Of a stretch of 62,705 nt of DNA, positions 50,597-58,939 are shown in pieces. The stretch lies in assembly GCA_021731285.1 (NCBI GenBank), contig JAKFXR010000022.1:1-62705 (forward strand), in the 5' to 3' direction. The stretch's first letter is position 1. Each line of letters begins with the position of its first letter. The DNA is from Polaromonas sp. Its GTDB lineage: Bacteria > Pseudomonadota > Gammaproteobacteria > Burkholderiales > Burkholderiaceae_C. The translations under genes were made by a program, and so were the position numbers. The notes beneath the pieces are model-generated. The model had not been told where the DNA came from, ran no database searches, and worked only from the letters and a program-made list of their open reading frames with translations.

Positions 50597-51544
50597 TCAA
50601 GCCTGCGGGCGCGGAATTCTCTTGAACTTGATCAGGCGCTTGAGCTCGATGGCGTCTTTCTTGACCTGCCGCTCTGCGTCCAGCGTCTGGCCGGCCTTCA
50701 GCCAGGCTGCAAACTCCTCAGGCGTTTCCAGCGTGATGCGGCCCAGGGATGCATTGCGGAAATCGTGGATCACGATTTCTGCGGCGGCCTGCAAATTGAT
50801 GCGCCCCTTGCCGAGCAGGGCGCCACGCTTGCGGCCAATCTCCTCGAGCAATTGTTCGTCTTTCATGCCGGACGGGATTTTCAGGGCGTAACGCGCCTCG
50901 ACAGCTTTCGGGTAGTGCTGGATCAGGTAATCCAGCAACTCCAGCGCAACCTCTTCCTCGTTGAAAGCGTTGCGGCCAATGGCGCCGCTGGCGGCCAGGT
51001 TGTAGCCGCTTTTGGCGACGATGATGCGCGGCCACAACATGCCCGGCGTGTCATAGAGATAAAAGTCGTCGGCCAGCGAGATGCGCTGCTCGAGTTTGGT
51101 GATGCCGGCTTCATCGCCGGTTTTGGCAGCGCGCTTTCCGGTCAACGTGTTGATCAGCGTGGACTTGCCGACGTTGGGAATACCGCAAATCAGCACACGC
51201 ATCGGCTTGACCATGCCACCGCGCAGGGGAGCCAGCTCGCGACAGGCCTGGATCAGCCGCCGGGCGGGCGTGGTCTCGCTGGCGTCCAGGCCGATGGCAC
51301 GGGTGACAGGCTGGCTGTTGTAGTGCGTCAGCCAGAGCGCGGTGCGCGCAGGATCGGCCAGGTCCTGCTTGTTGAGTACCTTGAGGGCCGGCCGGCTGCC
51401 AGTGAGCTCGGCCAGCATGGGGTTGGCGCTGGAGCCGGGCAGGCGCGCGTCGAGCAGCTCAATCACGACATCGGTGTCCTTGATGCGCTCGCTGATGGCT
51501 TTTTTGGTCAGGTTCATGTGACCGGGGAACCACTGGATGGCCAT
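50597..51544 (-). CDS. ylqF: Ribosome biogenesis GTPase YlqF/RbgA
   Basis: A 315-residue circularly permuted GTPase. The G4 motif NKQDLADP comes before G1 GIPNVGKSTL, with a Thr-containing G2 region (AAKTGDEAGIT) and G3 DTPGMLWP after it, the order that defines this family. The N-terminal IQWFPGHMNLTKKAI matches YlqF. In Bacillus it completes 50S subunit assembly. The start at MAIQWFPGHM is chosen over one two codons earlier. Convergent with the response regulator, 14 bases apart. Confidence 0.95.
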   Translation of the reverse strand: MAIQWFPGHMNLTKKAISERIKDTDVVIELLDARLPGSSANPMLAELTGSRPALKVLNKQDLADPARTALWLTHYNSQPVTRAIGLDASETTPARRLIQACRELAPLRGGMVKPMRVLICGIPNVGKSTLINTLTGKRAAKTGDEAGITKLEQRISLADDFYLYDTPGMLWPRIIVAKSGYNLAASGAIGRNAFNEEEVALELLDYLIQHYPKAVEARYALKIPSGMKDEQLLEEIGRKRGALLGKGRINLQAAAEIVIHDFRNASLGRITLETPEEFAAWLKAGQTLDAERQVKKDAIELKRLIKFKRIPRPQA

Positions 51545-51640
51545 CGTCATTGTCTTTCGGTTGGCGGGGCGCTGCTTTCACCCCTCGCCCCTATTTTCCG
51601 GGGACAGCAGATTGTCGCCGAGGCCAACTGCAACCAGGCT

Positions 51641-51730
51641 TGTCATTGCGGGCTTGACCCGCAATCCATGGCGCGCGGGCCGAGTCAGTCGTTCATGTTG
51701 CATGGATCCCGGATCGAGTCCGGGATGACA
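51641..51730. repeat. REP-like repeat, copy 3 (inverted)
   Basis: It begins TGTCATTGCGGGCTTGACCC and ends CCGGATCGAGTCCGGGATGACA, the reverse complement of the layout at 38270-38356. Its ends match copies 1 and 2, separated by a different centre. A related half, CCCGGACCTGATCCGGG, also occurs near 49960-49980. Confidence 0.68.
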
Positions 51731-51772
51731 TTCAGGGGAGTCCGGCAGGACTTTGAATAAGCTGAGCCGGAA

Positions 51773-53356
51773 CTACGCCGCGTGGGCCAGGCTGCGGATG
51801 CCCAGCCGGTCCGCCGACACGTATTGCTGGCGGTAAATCTCGAAAGGCATGGTGTCGGCGGCTTCTATGTTTTTTTGTCCCGCCAGCGACTGGCGGCTCA
51901 AGGCCTCAAACGCCTTTTGCATGTCTTCAGAAAACGGCAGGGCCAGCAGCGTCTGGCGGGTCGCTGCGGATTGCGCGCGCGCAAAGGCCACAAAGGAGTT
52001 GGCGTGATCCTTTTCCATGGCCTGCAGCACCCGTGCAGAAGGAAGCGACCCGGGCGCATGCAGGCTGGCCTGTGCAGCGCGTACCGCCTCAAGGTAGGCG
52101 GTCCCGCCCTGCACGGCATCGAGCGCTGCGGCAACCGGCAGGCATTCGTCAATCAACGCGGCGCCCCAGGAGGTGAGCTCTATCTCATGGCCGGCACGCT
52201 CAAGCCGCAGGCCGGGCTCACGACCCCGGGCCGCGACACGGTGCTGGTTACGAGCCAGCGCGGCGATCTCCTGCGGGGTGTCGGGCGGGCTGTCGGACAG
52301 CAGGCAGTGCAGCAGGAACACATCGAGAAAATGCATGGTTTGCGGCGCGATGCCGACCGGCACAAAGGGGTCCAGGTCCATCAGCCGCACCTCGACATAC
52401 TCCACCCCGCGTTCACGCAGCGCATGCAGCGGCCGCTCGCCCGGGTAGATCACGCGCTTGGGCCGGATGGTGCCGTAGAACTCGTTTTCGATCTGCAGCA
52501 GGCTGGTGGCCAGCTGGTTGTAGTCGCCGCCCGGGTTGCGGATGCCCACGGCTTCATACGGCGGATACGGCCGTGTCAACGCGTCCTGCAGCGAAGCGCC
52601 ATAACCATCGAGGTTGTTGTAACTGACCTTGAGCGAAGCCTGCGCATCGCTCTGGTAGCCCAGACGGCCCATGCGCAGCGATGTACCGTGCGGCATGTAC
52701 ATGGTGTGCTCGCCCAGCGCCTGCAATTCGTGCTGGCGGCCAGCGACAAAGGTGGAGCACACGGCCGGGGACGCGCCAAACAGGTACAACAGCAAAAACG
52801 CGTGGCGGCGGAAGTTGCGTATCAGGCCAAAATACTCTTCACTCGAGACACCCGGCAGAGACCAGTTGTAGTGAATGCCCGAGATGGTCTGCATGCGCCG
52901 GCCATAACGATGACTCAGACCCAGCCGGTACACGCTTTTGGCCCGCCCGACATTGGACGAACCGTAACGCCCGACCGGAATGGTCTCGTCGGTGGGCAGC
53001 CCGCAGGGCATGCTGGACACCCACATCATCTCGTCGCCAATCGCCTGCATGGCCCGGTTGGTGAACTGGTGAATCTGCGTGAGCTCAGTCAGCGCAGCGG
53101 CGACGCCATCGCTCAGGCCAGCATGTGCGGCCGTGACCAGTTCAAGCTGGGACTCGCTGAAATCTGTGGTGATGCGCGGGTGGGTCAGTGCCGATCCAAG
53201 CGCGGCCGGGTGCGGGGTCAGTGCCAGCGTACCGCCGGGCTGCGCCCGCAGGCTTTCCTTTTCAATCCCGCGGCGCATGCCTTCAAGCTGCGCGGGGCCT
53301 AGCGCCCTGAGGCGCTCAGCCAATGGCGCATTTGGGCGCGCGTGCAAGCTGTTCAT
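51773..53356 (-). CDS. gshA: Glutamate-cysteine ligase
   Basis: A 527-residue gamma-glutamylcysteine synthetase of the proteobacterial GshA type, first step of glutathione synthesis. Blocks seen: [117 protein letters not shown] and the C-terminal [24 protein letters not shown]. The length is normal. No gshB follows; it must be elsewhere. A GCTAT palindrome lies upstream at 53490. Confidence 0.95.
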   Translation of the reverse strand: [527 protein letters not shown]

Positions 53357-53489
53357 TGTTTACATCCCTCTGAATCTCTGTCGTGGCGTGCAAGGTATCA
53401 CAGGCGGCATTTGTTTGCAGGCGGCGCCTGCAGGCCTGAAGGCGCCGATGCCGGCCGCGTCAGGCGGAGTGTTGGCGCATTTTTCTTCG

Positions 53490-53506
53490 GCTATAAGTTT
53501 TATAGC
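53490..53506. repeat. GCTATAA-gtt-TTATAGC palindrome
   Basis: A perfect 7-bp stem with a 3-base loop upstream of gshA, one of the dispersed GCTAT-type repeats. Confidence 0.55.
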
Positions 53507-53611
53507 AAACTATTCCCGCCGCACATGGGCAGAAGCCCTCATTTTCTTATGAAAATGAGCAGGAAGCGCTTTGGCAGACCCCGGCAAGGCTGGCCGGCAA
53601 GCACAAAGCCC

Positions 53612-54280
53612 TTACGCCAGCACGCGCAACAGCCATGCGTTCATGTCTGCAATTTCTTCCATGCACAGCGAATGCTCCATCGGGTAGGCATGCCAGTCCA
53701 CCGGGTACTCCAGGGCGGTCAGCGCATCGCGGGTGGCCTCGGCAGCCCTCAGCGGCACCACGCCGTCCCTGCGGCCATGGCCCAGAAATATCGGCAAGCC
53801 GTGGTTGGCGGCGCTGCGCTCTGCCGCAAGCTTGTCGGCCAGAGGCAAATACCCCGACAGCCCCATGATGCCGGCCAGCCGCTCGGGGTAACGCAGCCCG
53901 GTCATCAGCGCCATCGCACAGCCCTGGGAGAACCCGGCAATGACGATGCGGTTGGCCGCAATGCCCCGTCCTGTTTCGCGGGCAATCAGCGTGTTGATGG
54001 CAGCCTGCGTGCGGCGCAAACCGGCCTCGTCCTGACGATCGGTCAGGTCGGCGCCCAGAATGTCGTACCACGCCGGCATCTCGTAACCGCCATTGATGGT
54101 CACCGGCATCACCGGCGCGTTCGGAAAAACAAAGCGCACAGGACCGACCGCCGAGAGCGAGAGTTCCTGGGCGACAGGAAGAAAATCCCGGCCGTCGGCG
54201 CCCAGTCCGTGCATCAGCAGGACGGTGGCCGTGGGATGAGCTGCGGTTTCGACTTCGACAAGTTCAAGGCTGGAGGACAT
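53612..54280 (-). CDS. Phospholipase/carboxylesterase family hydrolase
   Basis: A 222-residue alpha/beta hydrolase of the acyl-protein thioesterase/carboxylesterase type: TVLLMHGLGADGRDFLPVAQEL, RFVFPNAPVMPVTINGGYEMPAWYDI, nucleophile elbow AGFSQGCAMALM, HGRRDGVVPLRAAE (Asp) and YPMEHSLCMEEI (His). The start at MSSSLELV is chosen; the frame is open upstream without a ribosome site. Small soluble esterases of this group hydrolyse short esters or lysophospholipids. Divergent from the gene at 54415. Confidence 0.92.
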   Translation of the reverse strand: MSSSLELVEVETAAHPTATVLLMHGLGADGRDFLPVAQELSLSAVGPVRFVFPNAPVMPVTINGGYEMPAWYDILGADLTDRQDEAGLRRTQAAINTLIARETGRGIAANRIVIAGFSQGCAMALMTGLRYPERLAGIMGLSGYLPLADKLAAERSAANHGLPIFLGHGRRDGVVPLRAAEATRDALTALEYPVDWHAYPMEHSLCMEEIADMNAWLLRVLA

Positions 54281-54414
54281 GGTGCAACAAATCAGGTGAT
54301 GACGACCTGGCATTGTGCCTTGCAGCCTGCCCTTGACTTGCCCCTCCGGCTGGGCGACCATCCGGGTACCGGCCCAACCCCCTGGCCGGCTCCGCCGCTG
54401 CGGCAAGGAAACCC

Positions 54415-55074
54415 ATGAGAGAAGCGTTCAACAAGTTGCTGGGACTGAAAATAAGCAACAAAACCTCGCGTTCGGCCAACCGGGGCGCCATGAGCATCCC
54501 CGCCGAGAGCCAGGAAAGCCGGCCGCACTCCATCGAGGACAACTCCGACAATGGCACCCGCCGCCAGCTGGTGCAGGTCGTGCTGCGGGATTTTCTGCGC
54601 ACCCATGGGGTGCCGCCGGGCTGGGTCGAATGCCAGATGCTGGTGGTCAACAGCCGCAGCAAGGGACAGGGCATGTATGTGCGCCTGGTCATGCGCCACT
54701 GGAACCTGCAGTTGCTGACCCACATGGTGGCTTTCCAGAAAGGCCTGTTGGCGGCCATTTCCGATTTCGAGCCAGATGCACCCAACTGGCTGCATGGCCT
54801 GTCGTGGGAATTTGACCCAGCGGTGAGCTGCCCCCATCCCGACATGCCGGACCCTTCCGTGTGGCTGGGTGGCCCGGCCGGGCAACCTGCCGACGCCACC
54901 GGCATCATGTCGGAACCAGAAGACGACATGCTCAAGGACCTGCAGGATTTGCAGCGCATGTTTGCCGCGCGGGACGCCACTGCCCAGCTGGGCTCGGACA
55001 GCGCGCCACTTGATTTTCAAAGTACCCAGCCGGGCGAAACGTCCAGCAGCCCTGCCGACCGGCGTCCGCGCTGA
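54415..55074 (+). CDS. Hypothetical protein conserved in style with Burkholderiales unknowns
   Basis: A 219-residue soluble protein. A positively charged, Ser-rich N-terminus is followed by a compact core (about residues 40-130: RRQLVQVVLRDFLRTHGVPPGWVECQMLVVNSRSKGQGMYVRLVMRHWNLQLLTHMVAFQKGLLAAI) and a long Pro/Ser/Asp-rich C-terminus. The core looks alpha/beta with a conserved-looking Trp pair. No family recognised. AAGGAA precedes the ATG. Confidence 0.68.
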   Translation: MREAFNKLLGLKISNKTSRSANRGAMSIPAESQESRPHSIEDNSDNGTRRQLVQVVLRDFLRTHGVPPGWVECQMLVVNSRSKGQGMYVRLVMRHWNLQLLTHMVAFQKGLLAAISDFEPDAPNWLHGLSWEFDPAVSCPHPDMPDPSVWLGGPAGQPADATGIMSEPEDDMLKDLQDLQRMFAARDATAQLGSDSAPLDFQSTQPGETSSSPADRRPR

Positions 55075-55148
55075 CAGCACAATCAGCGGCCCGCCCGCAA
55101 CGCCCGCCACGGCGAACACCCATGATGGTGTTTCCTGAAAGGCGCGCC

Positions 55149-55445
55149 ATGACAACAACTGTCCTGAAATACACCCTGGGAGCCCTGCTCCCGGTTCTGC
55201 TCTGCACGCAGGCGATGGCTTGTTACACGGTCTACAACCGCGCCAACCAGGTGGTTTATCACGCGTCGGCTCCGCCCGTGGACATGCGTTACCAGCTGCA
55301 CCAGACACTGCCTGCCGTTTTCCCCGATGGTCACCTGGTTTTTTCGATCACGGACACGCGCTGTCCCGCGGTGAATGTGTCACGGTCGGCCAGCGTCATG
55401 TTGAGCGGCAATTCGACCGCAGTCGTGCGCACCCGCTTGCGGTGA
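55149..55445 (+). CDS. Small exported hypothetical protein (98 aa)
   Basis: A 98-residue exported protein: MTTTVLKYTLGALLPVLLCTQAMA-CY. The mature part is CYTVYNRANQVVYHASAPPVDMRYQLHQTLPAVFPDGHLVFSITDTRCPAV..., with two Cys (one at the very mature end) and a pattern of short beta strands. If Cys is lipidated the box would be TQAMAC, which is not ideal, so secretion is likelier. AAAGG lies upstream. Unknown function. Confidence 0.66.
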   Translation: MTTTVLKYTLGALLPVLLCTQAMACYTVYNRANQVVYHASAPPVDMRYQLHQTLPAVFPDGHLVFSITDTRCPAVNVSRSASVMLSGNSTAVVRTRLR

Positions 55446-55456
55446 CGCGCAGATTT

Positions 55457-56131
55457 CTAGTGTGATGCGCTGAACAGCGCGTGGCTGGATGGCGTTTCGG
55501 GCAGGACGTACACCACGCTGTAGTTTTTACCCAGTGCGGGCCCCACCACCTCTTCGTAAAAAGCCACGGGCACCACCACACATCCCAGCGAGATGCGGTT
55601 GTCTTCCGGCGTGACTGAGGCCAGACGCTGGGAACGCCGCTCGCGCAGGGGCGCGGGGCGCAAGCGGTGAATCGCCAGACCTTCGCTGTAGTTCACCCAG
55701 ACCACGGCCTCGCCCTGGAGATTGCGGCCGGGCTGGGAGACAAAGCGGCCGGCCGGGGTGGTGCGCTCGGCAGGCAGGATTTGCGAGGGCTCACGGTCCC
55801 CGATGCCCGGTACCGAATGGTCACCAATGGCCAGTCCCAGCAGCGCAGGTGAGGCACCCAGCAATTGGCCGTTGGACTGGAACACAAAAATGCGGGCGTC
55901 TTTTTTATCGACGATGACAAAAGGCAGGCCCTGGTTGTCGGCCAGTTCAAGGACGCGTGCAGCGTGCTGACGCGCTTGCGCGGAAGCTGCTTCAGCGCCA
56001 AAGTCGGCGCGCAGCGCGGGCTGCAGCGCCACGCCATCCGCTGCGTATGCAAGAGCTGGCGCAAGCAGCAACGATGCAAGGCCGGCTACGGCGGCGCACA
56101 GCGCGTGTCGTGTCTTGCTTTTGATCGTCAT
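55457..56131 (-). CDS. L,D-transpeptidase (YkuD)-like exported protein, copy 1
   Basis: A 224-residue exported protein with a signal peptide (ALCAAVAGLASLLLAPALAYA-AD). The YkuD-type core is seen in LPFVIVDKKDARIFVFQSNGQLLGASPALLG, IPAERTTPAGRFVSQPG and DNRISLGCVVVP. In standard L,D-transpeptidases the last motif is SHGC; here His is replaced by Leu, while the Cys stays. The paralogue at 56366 has SFGC. Family members cross-link or anchor proteins to peptidoglycan. GTCCTACA lies upstream (56181-56188). Confidence 0.78.
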   Translation of the reverse strand: MTIKSKTRHALCAAVAGLASLLLAPALAYAADGVALQPALRADFGAEAASAQARQHAARVLELADNQGLPFVIVDKKDARIFVFQSNGQLLGASPALLGLAIGDHSVPGIGDREPSQILPAERTTPAGRFVSQPGRNLQGEAVVWVNYSEGLAIHRLRPAPLRERRSQRLASVTPEDNRISLGCVVVPVAFYEEVVGPALGKNYSVVYVLPETPSSHALFSASH

Positions 56132-56180
56132 CGGGTCCCGGAAGCAGCGTGGATGGAGCCTGCATCAGGACAGCTCCCGA

Positions 56181-56188
56181 TGTAGGAC
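56181..56188 (-). promoter_or_regulatory. GTCCTACA motif upstream of an L,D-transpeptidase-like gene
   Basis: Read on the minus strand, GTCCTACATCGGG lies 49 bases before the start at 56131. Immediately upstream is GGTAGGAT, giving a near-palindrome TAGGATGAGTCCTA. Confidence 0.5.
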
Positions 56189-56244
56189 TCATCCTACCTG
56201 CTGCAGGGACAGGCAGGCAAGCACCCGGCTGTGTAAAGCCATAG

Positions 56245-56267
56245 ATTGCTCTGCTTTTTATAGCAAT
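56245..56267. repeat. ATTGCT...AGCAAT palindrome
   Basis: A 6-bp stem with an AT-rich loop in the gap between the two transpeptidase-like genes, belonging to the dispersed GCTAT-type family. Confidence 0.45.
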
Positions 56268-56336
56268 AAAGCTAGCCAACATAAGACAAAACCCGAGATG
56301 TAACTCAGACAGGTGATTTCACCTGGCCATGAGATG

Positions 56337-56354
56337 TGTAGGTTTTTGCCTACA
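56337..56354. other. TGTAGG-tttttg-CCTACA inverted repeat
   Basis: A perfect 6-bp stem (56337-56342 and 56349-56354) in the gap between the two transpeptidase-like genes, 12 bases from the stop of the gene at 56366. Both halves contain the CCTACA core of the GTCCTACA motif, so it may be a related binding site or a weak terminator. Confidence 0.4.
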
Positions 56355-56365
56355 ACCGTGGACCG

Positions 56366-57088
56366 TTACGGAAGCAGGGCGGTGTGGTTGCCAAACACCG
56401 CGTGCAGCGGCCTGGTTTCGGGGAGTACATAGACCACGCCCCGGGCCGCGCCCAATGCGGGTTTGACCACCTCGTCATAAAACGTGGACGGAAGGTTGAT
56501 ACAACCGAAAGAAATACGGTTGTCCTCAATCGTGGGTGTGGCCAGGCGCTCCAGTCGGCGCTCGCTGGGATCCTTGGCGCGTACCCGGTGCATGGACACT
56601 GCGGCTTCGTAATCGACCCAGACAATGTCTTCGCCGTGGATGTTGGTGCCGGGGACGGACACAAAGCGCCCGGCCGGGGTGGTGCGCTCGTGCGGCAAAA
56701 TCGCCGACATTTCGCGATCACCGATGCCGGAGACCGAGTCATCCCCGATGGCGGCGCCCATCAAGGCGGCCGTGGCACCCATGAGCGTGCCGTTGGGTTG
56801 AAATACAAACACCCTCGCATGCTGTTTGTCGACAACAACAAACGGCATGCCACGGTGGTCGCGCGAGGCCATGACCCAGTCGGCCATTTGGCGCACCGGC
56901 GCCGGCGCCTCTTCGGCGCCGAAATTGGCTGTCAGTGGCAAGGCCTGCAGCGCAAGATCATGCTGCTGCAAGGCGCGCACATGTGTTTGCCTGGAGGTCA
57001 CATGCCCCGGCAGCGCCAGTGCCAGCACGGCGCAGCCTATGCCCAGCCCCTTGAGGACGGCATCAAGCTGCGATGACAGCGTGGACAT
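56366..57088 (-). CDS. L,D-transpeptidase (YkuD)-like exported protein, copy 2
   Basis: A 240-residue paralogue of the protein at 55457. The N-terminal hydrophobic part (VLKGLGIGCAVLALALPGHVTSRQ) is a signal or anchor. The core matches copy 1: MPFVVVDKQHARVFVFQPNGTLMGATAALMGAAIGDDSVSGIGDRE, LPHERTTPAGRFVSVPG, VDYEAAVSMHRV and DNRISFGCINLP. As in copy 1, the SHGC motif is altered (SFGC) but the Cys is kept. Tandem copies of the same strand, about 200 bases apart, probably arose by duplication and have diverged. Confidence 0.78.
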   Translation of the reverse strand: MSTLSSQLDAVLKGLGIGCAVLALALPGHVTSRQTHVRALQQHDLALQALPLTANFGAEEAPAPVRQMADWVMASRDHRGMPFVVVDKQHARVFVFQPNGTLMGATAALMGAAIGDDSVSGIGDREMSAILPHERTTPAGRFVSVPGTNIHGEDIVWVDYEAAVSMHRVRAKDPSERRLERLATPTIEDNRISFGCINLPSTFYDEVVKPALGAARGVVYVLPETRPLHAVFGNHTALLP

Positions 57089-57184
57089 GCTGAAAATAAA
57101 AAGGAAAGGGGGAGCCGTGAAACCAGACAGGGAGGACGAAGCAGAGACTCCGCCCTCCCTGCATGGCGCTACACATGCCGCAAA

Positions 57185-57487
57185 TTAGTTGCGGTCAGCG
57201 CGGGGAGCGGGCGAGCCGATGTCGCTTTGCATGGTGCTGCCGCTGTTGTTCATCGTGGTCCCGCTGTCCAGCGTCGCGCCCGAGCCGGTTGTGGTGGAAG
57301 ACGACGAAGGCTGGTTCTGCATCACAGTGCCAGTTGCGGGAGAAGGCTGGCCTGTTGTGGTCCCCTGCGTCTGTGCTTCACCATTGTTGCCCGGGGCGGT
57401 GGTTGGCGACTGGGCATACGCAAATCCTGCACCGATAACCAGTGCGGCAGCAGTGATGGCGGCGGTGAGTGATTGAGTCGATTTCAT
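57185..57487 (-). CDS. Exported Ser/Thr/Gly-rich low-complexity protein
   Basis: A 100-residue protein: signal peptide MKSTQSLTAAITAAALVIGAGFAYA-QS, then a mature chain of repeated Ser, Thr, Gly, Gln and Asn (PGNNGEAQTQGTTTGQPSPATG...). It is probably disordered in the periplasm or outside the cell. AGGAG precedes the ATG at good spacing. GTCCTACA lies 118 bases upstream. No family can be assigned. Confidence 0.72.
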   Translation of the reverse strand: MKSTQSLTAAITAAALVIGAGFAYAQSPTTAPGNNGEAQTQGTTTGQPSPATGTVMQNQPSSSSTTTGSGATLDSGTTMNNSGSTMQSDIGSPAPRADRN

Positions 57488-57896
57488 AAATAGCTCCTGA
57501 GATAAAACCCTTTGAAGGGCAGTTGGAAAATCGCCGGCGGTTGCCGACTGGTTCCAATTTAGGAGCAGACATTTTTGCGTGGGGTCGGTATGCCGCGCGT
57601 CAGGCTGTAGGACTGCTGCCGACCGGGGCGAGAATTCTTTCAGACCGTTACGTGTGGTTGCGTGACCTGCGGTGACAGTCATCAACAAAGATTGCATGGG
57701 GTACGCCAGACGCCACCTACATGACCCATCTGCGTCGGCCTGCGCCCGGACCACAGCCGGGGGCAGACACTGCAGATGTGTCAGCCGGGCGCCGCGCTAC
57801 AACGACAGGTATCCGACCTCCGCCTCCGGGCGAATCGTCAGAACATTGTCCAGTGGCCCCGGCTGCATTTTTTTTGCACGGGCCGCGCGCCGCTGG
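57488..57896. other. Gene-free interval between a low-complexity exported protein and the SDR gene
   Basis: About 400 bases with no convincing gene. It holds the GTCCTACA copy at 57606 (minus strand) and a variant CACCTACAT at 57715-57722 on the plus strand. Open frames on the plus strand here continue into the antisense of the SDR gene and are not supported. Confidence 0.5.
57606..57613 (-). promoter_or_regulatory. GTCCTACA motif upstream of the low-complexity exported protein
   Basis: On the minus strand, GTCCTACAGCCTGACGCG lies 118 bases before the start at 57487. The spacing is larger than for most copies. Confidence 0.42.
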
Positions 57897-58820
57897 TCAG
57901 GCGCCCTGCAGTTGTACTGTACGCGCCACCGCCAGTCCGACTTCATGGCTGCCCTGGGCCGCACCGCTTTGCGGCACCATGTCGCCGTGGCGCGCCGTCA
58001 CCTCCGACAGCCGCGCCGCGAGTTCTTCAGGCGCGTGTTCGCCGGTGCCTATCCACGCGCCCTGCGTCAGCGTGATGTGCGCCGCCTCAAACACACCGGC
58101 ACCGGCACACAAAATGGTCCGCGTCGGCGCGTCCTGCGCCACCAGCACCAGCATGGCCGGCGACACCGCTTCGGGTTTCAGGGCCCGCAACACTTCTTCC
58201 GGCATCAGTCCTTCGGTCATGCGCGTGGCTGCGGTGGGCGCGAGGCAATTGACGCGGATGTCGTGTTTGGCGCCTTCGATGGAGAGCGTCTGCATCAGGC
58301 CCACCAGCGCCATCTTGGCCGCACCGTAATTGGCCTGGCCGAAATTGCCATACAAACCCGATGAGGAGGTGGTCATCAGGATGCGGCCGTACTTTTGCGC
58401 GCTCATGATGTCCCAGACCGCCTTGGTGCAATGCACCGCGCCCATGAGGTGAACATCCATCACCAGGGCAAAGTCGCTGAGCGCCATCTTGGCAAAACTC
58501 TTGTCGCGCAGGATGCCGGCGTTGTTGACGAGGATGTCAATGCGGCCCCAGGCCGCCATGGCCTGCTGCACCATGGCCTGAACTGCCGCGAAGTCTGTCA
58601 CCGAAGCGCTGTTGGCCAGGGCGTCGCCGCCGCCGGCGCGTATCTCGTCAACAACGGCCTGCGCCGCACTGCCTGAGCCGCCTGATCCGTCGGCTGCGCC
58701 ACCGAGGTCGTTGACCAGTACCTTCGCGCCGCGCCGTGCCAGCGCGAGTGCATGCTGGCGTCCCAGCCCGCCGCCCGCGCCCGTGACAATGGCTACCCTG
58801 CCCTTGAAGTCCATGTTCAT
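57897..58820 (-). CDS. SDR family oxidoreductase (MFE-2-like 3-hydroxyacyl-CoA dehydrogenase type)
   Basis: A 307-residue short-chain dehydrogenase: cofactor loop VAIVTGAGGGLGRQHALALARRGAKVLVND, NNAGIL, and the catalytic Ser/Tyr/Lys set in MTTSSSGLYGNFGQANYGAAKMALVG. The LGGAADGSGGSGSAAQAVVDEIRAGGG insert is characteristic of the multifunctional-enzyme-2 or (3R)-hydroxyacyl-CoA dehydrogenase subgroup, suggesting lipid or sterol oxidation. The C-terminal extension after residue 250 is longer than in simple SDRs. Divergent from the Nudix gene. Confidence 0.9.
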   Translation of the reverse strand: MNMDFKGRVAIVTGAGGGLGRQHALALARRGAKVLVNDLGGAADGSGGSGSAAQAVVDEIRAGGGDALANSASVTDFAAVQAMVQQAMAAWGRIDILVNNAGILRDKSFAKMALSDFALVMDVHLMGAVHCTKAVWDIMSAQKYGRILMTTSSSGLYGNFGQANYGAAKMALVGLMQTLSIEGAKHDIRVNCLAPTAATRMTEGLMPEEVLRALKPEAVSPAMLVLVAQDAPTRTILCAGAGVFEAAHITLTQGAWIGTGEHAPEELAARLSEVTARHGDMVPQSGAAQGSHEVGLAVARTVQLQGA

Positions 58821-58939
58821 TGTTGTGTCCTGTCTGTCGTGTCGGTGATCTGTGTACAACTGTGACTCTGATAGTCTCAGGCAAACCCGTACTGTAATGG
58901 ACGGCATCTGTCACCAACACGACCCGCAGCCCAAGGCCC

